A DNA stretch of 51,840 bases, taken from assembly GCA_963579025.1 (NCBI GenBank), contig CAUZFZ010000058.1:1-51840 (forward strand). The letters run 5' to 3'. Below are positions 16,672 to 24,500 of this stretch, in pieces (within the stretch, counting starts at the first letter, position 1; each line of letters begins with the position of its first letter). A model generated the notes under the pieces. It did no database searches and was not told the DNA's origin. It saw only the letters and a program-made list of their open reading frames with translations. Made by a program: the position numbers and the translations under genes. The stretch comes from CAUZFZ01 sp963579025 (lineage in GTDB: Bacteria; Planctomycetota; Planctomycetia; Planctomycetales; Planctomycetaceae).

Positions 16672-18145
16672 GGTGGGTACGATTGCCCAGCAATCGTACG
16701 TCCTTGCGGAGCTCGTCGAAGCCAGACACGATGACGTGATTGTAAAAGTGCCCTTCCGCCCGCAGGTGTTCCAGACGTTGCAGCACCAGATTCTGCTGCT
16801 GGTTGTAGGATGAAGTCAGACCGACGGTCAGCCCGACCGCCAGTAGCAGCACAACACTGACCAGCGAATGCCACAGTGTGCTGTTGATGCGACGCCAGCG
16901 TCGGAATCGTTCGAACGAGCTTTCGGTGTAGGCCAGAACTGTTTCGCCCGCCAGATAACGCTCAAGGTCGTACGCCATTTCGATCGCAGTGAAATAGCGG
17001 TCATCCGGGTCGAGCTGCATGGCTTTGGTGCAGATCGCGGCCAGCTGGGGCGGGACGTCTGGATTCAGGTGCTGCGGCGGTTCAAACGTGCCATAGCGGG
17101 CCTTCGTCAACGTCTCGCGGGCGTTGTCACCGGTGTATGGGGCGCGACCGGTCAGGAGTTTGTAGAGCGTGCAGCCCAGCGCGAAGATATCGGTTGCGGC
17201 CGTGAGCATGCCCTCGCCTTTGGCCTGCTCAGGACTCATGTAAGCCGGCGTGCCGACGGCACCTCCGGACGAACCGGACGAACTGGTGCCCGATCCGCTG
17301 TTGGGCATAAGTGTCTGCTCGCCACTGGCCTTCTGGGTTTCGTCTCGATCAACCGTCATCGCCAGACCCCAGTCGACGACCAGCGTGTCGTCGTACTTGC
17401 CCAGCATGATGTTCTCGGGTTTGATGTCCCGATGCAGAATCCCGCGGTTGTGAGCGTAAGCAATCGTGTTGCAGACCGTGATGAATTGCTGCATCACACC
17501 CCGGAACTCGACAGACCGCTCCTGCGAAAACGCGGACACGCTTTTCTTCGTCGGCGCGTGCAGCCGGGCGATCCGTTCTTCCAGTGTCTCACCCTGGATA
17601 AATCGCATGGCGTAGCACAGGCGACCGTCCGGACTTCGGCCGTATCCGTAGACCGGTACGACTCCGGGATGGTCGAGCCGAGCCGTGATTTCCGCTTCCA
17701 ACTGAAACTGCTCGGTGCAGTCGCGCCGATTCTTGTACCGAGCCTTAATAAATTTGATCGCGACCTCGCGACGCAGGTCCTGGTCGTCGGCCACGTAGAC
17801 TTCACCCAGGCCGCCCTTGGCCAGAAAAGTCAGCTTCCGGTACTTCTGAGAAAGGACCAGAGCCCCGGGCTGGTCCCGCTTTGCTGCATCCGGCTCGACC
17901 ACTGTGGCCATAACACCCACATCACCGCTGTCTCCCTCTTCTTCGTCGGCGGTCGGCCCCTCCGCGTTGATCAATTGCTGCACCTGGTTGAGCAATTCAG
18001 GGCACTCGGCACACAATTCCTCGGCCGGCACAAACTGTCCCTGGTCCAGCAGACCTTCCCACTGAGCCACCAGTTGTCGCACGCGCTTCTCGTCGGTGAG
18101 TTTCTCTTCGGCGAGCTGATCGTTTTGCTGCGTTTCGTCGGACAT
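16646..18145 (-). CDS. Membrane serine/threonine protein kinase, frame-shifted before its sensor domain
   Basis: This is a eukaryotic-type kinase of 499 residues. An acidic N-terminus (1-95) precedes the catalytic domain: FLAKGGLGEVYVADD (P-loop), EVAIKFIKA (VAIK Lys), ILHRDIKPENIML, VVDWGLAM (DWG in place of DFG) and GTPAYMSPEQAKGE, with a Ser/Gly-rich activation segment. One membrane helix lies at about 425-446 (SLVSVVLLLAVGLTVGL), then a short extracellular coil. Reading stops after RLLGNRTHRDQGRSQV. The last 13 residues look out of frame because the Cache-like domain continues in the +1 frame. It probably phosphorylates cytoplasmic proteins in response to an external ligand if the frame is restored. 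It is divergent from a histidine kinase gene 326 bp away. Confidence 0.88.
   Translation of the reverse strand: MSDETQQNDQLAEEKLTDEKRVRQLVAQWEGLLDQGQFVPAEELCAECPELLNQVQQLINAEGPTADEEEGDSGDVGVMATVVEPDAAKRDQPGALVLSQKYRKLTFLAKGGLGEVYVADDQDLRREVAIKFIKARYKNRRDCTEQFQLEAEITARLDHPGVVPVYGYGRSPDGRLCYAMRFIQGETLEERIARLHAPTKKSVSAFSQERSVEFRGVMQQFITVCNTIAYAHNRGILHRDIKPENIMLGKYDDTLVVDWGLAMTVDRDETQKASGEQTLMPNSGSGTSSSGSSGGAVGTPAYMSPEQAKGEGMLTAATDIFALGCTLYKLLTGRAPYTGDNARETLTKARYGTFEPPQHLNPDVPPQLAAICTKAMQLDPDDRYFTAIEMAYDLERYLAGETVLAYTESSFERFRRWRRINSTLWHSLVSVVLLLAVGLTVGLTSSYNQQQNLVLQRLEHLRAEGHFYNHVIVSGFDELRKDVRLLGNRTHRDQGRSQV
16677..16699. repeat. Perfect 10-bp inverted repeat with a 3-nt loop at the frameshift point
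   Basis: The arms gtacgattgc (16677-16686) and gcaatcgtac (16690-16699) are exact complements around cca. The structure spans the codons where the kinase frame and the sensor-domain frame part. The GGG (minus strand) at 16686-16688 is the place where loss of one base would fuse the frames. It could be a frameshift-stimulating stem, a mutation hot spot or a cause of a sequencing error. Confidence 0.85.
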
Positions 18146-18471
18146 GAGATTTCCCGGCAGGTCGGACTCAGCGGATTCGATTTTCGATGGCGTATTCTAC
18201 CGCAATGCCCAGCGTCACAACTCTAAACCGCAACTGCAGGACATGCCTCCGCGTTTTTCGGAATTTCAGAACCAACATTCGGCCTGGATTCACCAGTCTG
18301 TCACACTGATCTACACCGCGAAGGTTGCCTCGGCACAACACGAGTTGCGAACAACCAACGCGATGTGCGATCTTGAGACAGGCTCCACTTCCAGGTATGT
18401 AGCCGTCAGGACAGAACGACCGTTATCTCATAGTCATCCCTCGAAAACCACTTGACCGAGGAAACACAGTT
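18146..18471. other. Intergenic region between divergent kinases
   Basis: These 326 bp lie between the Ser/Thr kinase and the FHA histidine kinase and should hold both promoters. I see no standard-spacing promoter or hairpin. gaggaaa at the right end is the likely ribosome binding site for the GTG at 18472. Confidence 0.5.
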
Positions 18472-20205
18472 GTGCCCAGGGCATCTCTACTGGTGATTCG
18501 CGGCGTCCATCAGGGGCGTCGTTTCGAATTGGACGAGGACGACGCCAGCCTGGGTCGCGGCACGCGCAATCGGTTTCGCATCCTGGATACCGAGATCTCG
18601 CGCAATCATGCTGTTGTTCGCGTCGAGGACGATGCGTACGTCCTGACAGACCGGAACAGCTCGAACGGGACCTTCGTCAATGGCCTGTCCGTGTCGTCGC
18701 ATCGACTGTCGTCCGGAGATCAAATCCAGATTGGATGTACCGCGCTGCTTTTCAGTGAGACCACCGACTCGAATCGCGCTGTGCCCGTCGACATTGTTTC
18801 CCCGCCCGAGGAACACTCGCAGATCGTCAGTCGTATTGACGCAGACGCCGGACGGCAGCTTCTGCAGGCATCGGTCGCGGCACCGGAGGAATTCTCCAGC
18901 ACGCCGCAAAGCAGCCTGCGACTGCTGTATCAAATCTCCGAAGAACTGGTCAGTGCCTCACTTTCGATAGAACAATTGCTGCAGCGGATTCTCGACACGA
19001 CGCTTGAGTCCGTGCATGCTGATCGCGGTTGCATGCTGGTCGCGGATCCGCAGACCGGCGAACTGCTGCCTCGAGCCGTCGCACATGCCGGGGACAACAC
19101 GGAACCCGAACGCATGCCGGTGTCACGCAGCATCGTGGATTACGTGCTGAAGAAACGCGAAGGCGTGCGAACATCAGACGCCCGGTCCGACAGCCGATTC
19201 GCCCGTGGGCAGAGCATCGTGACTGGTGGCATTCGCGAAGCGATGTGTGTGCCCATGCCGGGTCGCTACGAACTGATGGGTGTCCTCTATGTCGATACGA
19301 CCACGGCTGTGGATCAACTCGACAATCCGGCTTCTGGCGACAAATTCACGGACGAACATCTCAACCTGCTGGCTGCAATCGGCCGGCAGTCGGCACTGGC
19401 AGTTGAAGATCACCGATTTCAGGAATCGCTGGTCAAGGCCGAACGGCTGGCCGCGGTCGGGCAGACGATTGCGATGCTCAGTCATCATGTGAAGAACATT
19501 CTTCAGGGTGTCCGCGGAGGCAGTTATCTGATCGACATGGGGCTCAAGGGACACGACGAGGAAATGATTCAGCAGGGCTGGGGTGTCGTCGAGAAGAATC
19601 AGGACCGCATCTACCAACTGGTTATGGACATGCTCACGTTCAGCACCGAGCGTCAGCCCAAGCTGGAATCGGGTGACATCAACGAACTGGTCCAGGAAGT
19701 GTACGAGCTGATGGAGGCTCGCGCCGCGGAGCTCGACGTCGCACTGCGACTCGACCTGGGCGAGGACATCCCGGCCGCAATGTTTGACGCCGAGGGTATT
19801 CATCGAGCTGTGCTGAATATCGTGATCAACGCCCTGGACGCCGTCGCAGAGCAGGAACAAGCCGTCGTCGAGATTCGCACCGGGTCATCGGACGACAACT
19901 CGGAAGTCTGGGTCGAAGTCGCGGACAACGGTCCTGGAATTCCAGAGGAACACGTGGACTCGATCTTCAACCTGTTCGAGTCGACAAAGGGCGGGCGCGG
20001 AACCGGAATCGGTCTGGCCGTCAGTCAGAAGGTCATTCGCGAGCACGGAGGTGAAATACTGATCGACAATCAGCCCAACGTCGGTTGCCGCTTCCGACTG
20101 CTGTGGCCCAGCCTGGAAGACGAGAACCATTCCGCCGACCGCCGGACCGTGCATCGCGAAACGCCGGATATCGACGAAGGATTCACCGAGGATTCACAGC
20201 GCTGA
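18472..20205 (+). CDS. FHA-GAF sensor histidine kinase
   Basis: The 577-residue cytoplasmic protein has three parts. Residues ~5-95 form an FHA domain (LGRGTRNRFRILDTEISRNH, then DRNSSNGTFVNG) that binds phosphothreonine. Residues ~150-320 form a GAF domain (ADRGCMLVADPQTGEL, REAMCVPMPGRYELMGVLYV). The kinase core has H-box LSHHVKNIL (His338), N-box NIVINALDAV, VADNGPGIP and GTGIGLAVSQKVIREHGG. No membrane helix or receiver domain is visible. An FHA input facing a Ser/Thr kinase gene on the other strand suggests crosstalk between phosphothreonine and His-Asp signalling (inference). It uses a GTG start after gaggaaa. The last residues DEGFTEDSQR are encoded by a repeat also found at 26557-26585. 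Confidence 0.92.
   Translation: MPRASLLVIRGVHQGRRFELDEDDASLGRGTRNRFRILDTEISRNHAVVRVEDDAYVLTDRNSSNGTFVNGLSVSSHRLSSGDQIQIGCTALLFSETTDSNRAVPVDIVSPPEEHSQIVSRIDADAGRQLLQASVAAPEEFSSTPQSSLRLLYQISEELVSASLSIEQLLQRILDTTLESVHADRGCMLVADPQTGELLPRAVAHAGDNTEPERMPVSRSIVDYVLKKREGVRTSDARSDSRFARGQSIVTGGIREAMCVPMPGRYELMGVLYVDTTTAVDQLDNPASGDKFTDEHLNLLAAIGRQSALAVEDHRFQESLVKAERLAAVGQTIAMLSHHVKNILQGVRGGSYLIDMGLKGHDEEMIQQGWGVVEKNQDRIYQLVMDMLTFSTERQPKLESGDINELVQEVYELMEARAAELDVALRLDLGEDIPAAMFDAEGIHRAVLNIVINALDAVAEQEQAVVEIRTGSSDDNSEVWVEVADNGPGIPEEHVDSIFNLFESTKGGRGTGIGLAVSQKVIREHGGEILIDNQPNVGCRFRLLWPSLEDENHSADRRTVHRETPDIDEGFTEDSQR
20173..20201 (+). repeat. 29-bp dispersed repeat, copy 1, forming the C-terminus of the histidine kinase
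   Basis: The sequence matches 26557-26585 at 27 of 29 positions (A/G differences only). Both copies read DEGFTEDSQR followed by a stop in the plus frame. Here it supplies the end of a real protein; the other copy closes an IS remnant. Confidence 0.7.
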
Positions 20206-20211
20206 CGTGTC

Positions 20212-20278
20212 TGACCCAAAGCCGCAGGCGATGGAGTTTCGACGGGGGAGTGACGCCGTCGCCTGCGGCTTCGGGTCA
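20212..20278. terminator. Long inverted repeat after the histidine kinase gene
   Basis: Twenty-base arms at 20212-20231 and 20259-20278 pair with one mismatch around a 27-nt loop, starting 7 bp after the stop codon. The position suits a transcription end, but no U-run follows. A mobile palindromic repeat is an alternative. Confidence 0.55.
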
Positions 20279-20716
20279 AACACGCTTCATTCTCCGCGCT
20301 TTCCTCGATTCCCGAACGGCCGAATCGAAAAAGTGCTTACTCTGAGTAACTCAGCCTGCCGCTGCACGACAGGCATGAAATCGACATGTCGGTCCACGAA
20401 CTGCGGGGCGGAACAGGTTGCTGCAACCAGTTTTGCGAAGCGACGGGAGGCTGCAACGCGCTCCCAGACGTGTTGTTAACCCGAAGACTGCTGCAGTGAA
20501 CACCGCGAGGATCGCACGGAACACTCGACGGGGAGATTCCGGTTGCCAGGCAATCGGCCACTTGTGGCTTCGCCATGCCGGTTGCACAGCAACCGCCACC
20601 ACCCAATGAACAAAGCAAACGGCGCCACCCTGCGAAGCCTGCTCTGAACACCGAACACAAGGCCTGACCCCTGCGAAGCCCCCCTGGGGTGGGGCGATCA
20701 GGGAATCGTCTGGCGA
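20279..20716. other. Gene-poor region with small GGTTGC/GCAACC hairpins
   Basis: No credible gene is visible in these 438 bp. Two perfect short palindromes share the same arms, GGTTGC and GCAACC: 20416-20428 (1-nt loop) and 20580-20594 (3-nt loop). A third imperfect copy lies at 20541-20555. The region between the histidine kinase end and the toxin-locus end looks like accumulated repeat debris. Confidence 0.5.
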
Positions 20717-20974
20717 TCACAGTTCGGCGCGTTTGGGAAGCTGTGTAGACGGTGGCTGCTGACGTGTTTTCCGTCGCCGCCTTTCGAACGCCGCTCGATG
20801 TTGTTCCAACCGCTGTTGTTGTGCGGCTTGGATTTGTGCGCGGCGCTGCTGATGCCGTTCGAGGGCTTCAGAGCGAACCTGTTCGATGCGTTCCTGTGCA
20901 GCGTCAGCGGATGGTTGTTCCCGACGCTCGATTCGAGGTGTGGGTTTGGATGAGCCTTGATCTGAATCGGTCAT
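20717..20974 (-). CDS. Small charged coiled-coil protein
   Basis: The 85-residue ORF follows an aaggaa ribosome binding site. It is rich in Arg, Gln and Glu, with one probable long helix (AAQERIEQVRSEALERHQQ, RAQIQAAQQQRLEQHRAAF) and a basic tail. No family is recognised. It is the third gene after the toxin-like and immunity-like genes, 30 bp downstream, and may belong to the same transcript. It could be an accessory factor, a second small immunity or DNA-binding protein, or a chance frame in low-complexity sequence. Confidence 0.5.
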   Translation of the reverse strand: MTDSDQGSSKPTPRIERREQPSADAAQERIEQVRSEALERHQQRRAQIQAAQQQRLEQHRAAFERRRRKTRQQPPSTQLPKRAEL

Positions 20975-21004
20975 TGGCTATTCCTTGAAGCAAACGTCAG
21001 CGTC

Positions 21005-21547
21005 TTAAAGGTCTACCTCAAGCTCAGCAGCCAAATCTCTTTGGCCTGCATCGAACGGCACACCGTACGCGTTCGAGACCTTAAGTGCATTCCGCATTGC
21101 ACGCCGTGCGCGTTCAACATCGTCCATGTAGATTATGATTCGTCTCGCCTGGATCTCATATCCGTCAATAAGAAGTTCGACGTCCTCCTTGAAGTCATCG
21201 TCACCATGGTCTGAGTCCGTGTAGAATCCACGCAGGTACAGTTTCCGGATTGAAATGGAAACGTCTTGGAATTCCGCCGCCCGTTCGAAGTCTCTTCTCG
21301 ATTCACAGACAGATATCCAATGTCCCAAGTGCCAGACGGCTGTAATCGCCTCAAGGACCCTGTTCTTAACTTGCCGCACGAGCGCTATCGGATCTGGCTC
21401 GCCAACAAGTTCGGCGAGCCGGTCGCCGAAGTGTTGCGCCTTCGACCAATCTGATTCAGTGACCCAGTGAATCACCTTGCCGCGGAAATACTCAATCTCG
21501 TCGTCTTGTGAATCGAACTGGCGTCGAGTCGCCGGAGCGTTGGACAT
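21005..21547 (-). CDS. Candidate immunity protein for the upstream polymorphic-toxin-like gene
   Basis: This is a 180-residue soluble protein with no recognised family. The ATG at 21547 begins 16 bp after the toxin-like gene stops; earlier starts in the frame would overlap that gene. It is acidic and helical (DSQDDEIEYFRGKVIHWVTE, FGDRLAELVGEPDP, DDDFKEDVELLIDG, DVERARRAMRNAL, AAELEVDL) and has no signal peptide. Small size, acidity opposite to the strongly basic toxin C-terminus, and immediate downstream position are the usual marks of an immunity gene in polymorphic toxin loci. This is inference from position and composition only. G+C in its coding region is about 50%, lower than most neighbours. 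Confidence 0.68.
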   Translation of the reverse strand: MSNAPATRRQFDSQDDEIEYFRGKVIHWVTESDWSKAQHFGDRLAELVGEPDPIALVRQVKNRVLEAITAVWHLGHWISVCESRRDFERAAEFQDVSISIRKLYLRGFYTDSDHGDDDFKEDVELLIDGYEIQARRIIIYMDDVERARRAMRNALKVSNAYGVPFDAGQRDLAAELEVDL

Positions 21548-21563
21548 CGTTTGTTCCGTTCTG

Positions 21564-24500
21564 TTATCCACCACCATTTTTTCTAATCCAATCCTTGATC
21601 CATTTGTCCTTATCTCCCAGCAGCTTCCGAACATCCTTGTCTAAAGCTTTCCATGCCTTTTCAGCTTGTGCCTGAATAGCCTTCTTCGTGGCGGCCTTAC
21701 TTGCGTCTTTCTTTTGTTTCGCGTCTTTTATCCGCTGTTGTGCTCCACTATTGCTGGCCCCGGGTCCGTCAGTGTGTCCAGGTTGCCGACCGCCACTGCG
21801 ACCAGCTCCCGAGCCAATTCCAGCCTGTGCGGGTTCTGCTTTCTTGGCGGCCGCCTTCGCTGCCTCAGCCTTCTTCACTGCCTCAGGCGTCTTCGCGGCT
21901 TTTGCCGCCTTGGCTCTTTTGGCCGCCTCGGCTAACTTCTTTGCTTTTTTCGCTTTTGCCGCAGCTTTTGCGGCCTTGGCTGCATTGTAGGCCTTTCTGG
22001 TCTTATTGGCTAACTGCGCTCCTTTCGTGCCCTGTCCAATTACTGGAACGGCAGCCAAGGCATTCATTCCCGCCTCGCCATAATTTCCCCGCCCTCCAGA
22101 AATCAACGCATTGGGCACGTCCGCGAGAATACCGATCCCCGGAACCAAGCCCGCGACGTCCAAGACACCTTGAGCCCAATCCCAGAAGCCAACAGTGCCC
22201 GCTGTGTCGGCAGCCAGCAATGCGCTCGCGGCTGCAATGAATGTGCCCCTGGCCGTCGCTGTTGACGCGACGAATACGTTCGCTGCGTCGGCTTTGTCGG
22301 ATTCGAGAGTGGTCGACGTCTGATCTTCCTCAGTCGTCCACGTAGCGATTGCCGTACTGACAGCTAACTCAAATGCTGTCTTCGCCGCGTCCACTGCCTG
22401 ATTCCGAGTATTGACGGCAGTCACCACTGCGGCATCGTTTGCCGCCATCGCAGTTGCTTCGGTTTGCTCCCACGCTGTCGTCGCGGCATCGATCGCCGAT
22501 TCCTGCGTTGAGTCGGCTGACGCTTCAGTCGACTCCAAAGCCGTCAACGCATCGCTGGCTGCGGAATCAAATGTGGTCCATGCCGCTGCTTCCGCCTGTT
22601 CCCATGCCGTTTCGGCATCAGCCACAGCAGTTTCGCGCGTGCTCCAAGCTTGCGATTCCGAAGCATCCCATGCGGCATCGGCTGCGGCGAGGTCGGTGTC
22701 GTACGCGCTAACTGCAGTCGCTTCTGCCTGTTCCCATGCTGCGTCGGCTAGTGCCATGTCTGACTCATACGTTACCCACGCCGCCCCTTCGGACGAGTCC
22801 CAAGTCGTTCCCGCAAGATCGACCGCCGATTGCAGTGTCGCCTTCGTGGTCCCTTCGGCGTTTAGCCACGTGGTCATCGCCGAATCCGCGTCTGATTCGT
22901 AGGTCGCCCAAGCTGAGGCTTCGGCGGATTCCCAGTTACTGTCAGCCGTCGTGAAAGCAGTAGCCCAGGTGTCATTGGCGGCATCGGCGTCGGCGTACCA
23001 GGTCGCGTCGGCGGATTGTTCGGTCGATTCGAATGCGGTCCAGGCAGAAGCCGCTGCCGAGGACCAGTTATTCCAAGCCGCAGTTTCCGCATTCGTCAGG
23101 GCCGATTCCGCTGCCTGTACCTCAGAACTGCTTGTCGCGCTCATCACTGCGGCGTCGTACTCCAGCCACGCCACGTCCATGGCAGACCAATAGTCCATTG
23201 TCGCCTGATCAACGATACTCACATACGACTGGTAGGCCGGGTCCACGACCCCGTCGTAGCTTGCTGTCGCGGCGTCCAGGTCACTTTCCAATGACGCATC
23301 CGCCGACGCTATCTCCGCGGCGTACGCGCTATCGGCCATATCAACGGCATCGTCATAGCCGGTTTTCGATGCGTCGATCGAGCTGTCGTACGCAACGTTC
23401 TCGGTATCCATGGTCGAGTCGTATGCCGCTTCGGCCAACGCGACCTCATTAGTAAAGTCGGTATTCGCGATATCGACCAGGCTGATGTATGCCGACCAAG
23501 CAGTATCCGCTGCGGACAAGTAGACGGTTTCGGCTAACGAGATGGCCGAGTCGTAGGGACTGTCGGCTGCATCCACCGCGCCCTGATAGGTAACGTCAGC
23601 AGCGTCGACCGTCAGGTTGTAGGCAGTGTTTGCAGCGGCAGTCGAAGAGTTAAATTGTAGATCTGCCGCATCGACAGCCAGATTGTAGGCTGTTTCGGCC
23701 GAATCCACGGTGGAATCGAACGTGAGTTGCGCCCCGGCCAAAACGGTGTCGTAGGCGGACTGTGCTGATAAAATCGCGCTGTCATACGTGACATTCGCAG
23801 TATTTATAGTCGTGTCGTACGTACTTTCGGCAGCCGACATGGCCGCATCAAAGGCAGTATCGGACGCCGTGATCGCCGAGGTATAGGCCGCAGATTCCGT
23901 ATCGAATGTCAGGTCACGGGCGGGATCAGCAACGCCGATAGCCGCGACGTACGCAGCAGACCCGACGGCTATAGACGTGTCGTACGTCTGGTCTGCAAAA
24001 GCGACGTCGGCCAGGAACACTTGGTATTCAGCATTAAGCGCTGCTTCAGTTCCTGGACTGAGCGTAAACGAGGATTGTGACACTCCGTCCATGATCCAGG
24101 TTACCTGTGTCTCGAATGTGTCCCGCGCGGTCGTTACCGCCTGGGCGTGTACGGTTGCCTCGGCGGTTGTGGCGGATTCGAACGTGGTCGACGCCTGATT
24201 TTCCGCAACCGTCCAATCAGCGAGGGCGGTATTGACAGCTGCCTCAAGCGCTGTCTGAGCCGCAGCCACTTCCAGATTCCGAGTGTTTTCGGCGGTAGCC
24301 TCCGAGGATTCGTATGCCGTCCACGCGGTTGCTTCGGTTTGCTCCCACACTGTCGTAGCGGCAGCAATCGCCAATTCGAGCGTTGTATTGGCTGGCGTTT
24401 CAGTCGACTCCCAGGCGGTCACCGCTGCTGCTGCCGCGGAGTCATACGTGCCCGATGCCGCCGCTTCCGCCACTACCCATGCCGCTTCGGCAGCTGTCTC

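Noticed and set aside
16868..18226. Plus-strand frame of 452 codons
   Set aside because: It is antisense to the clearly recognisable Ser/Thr kinase.
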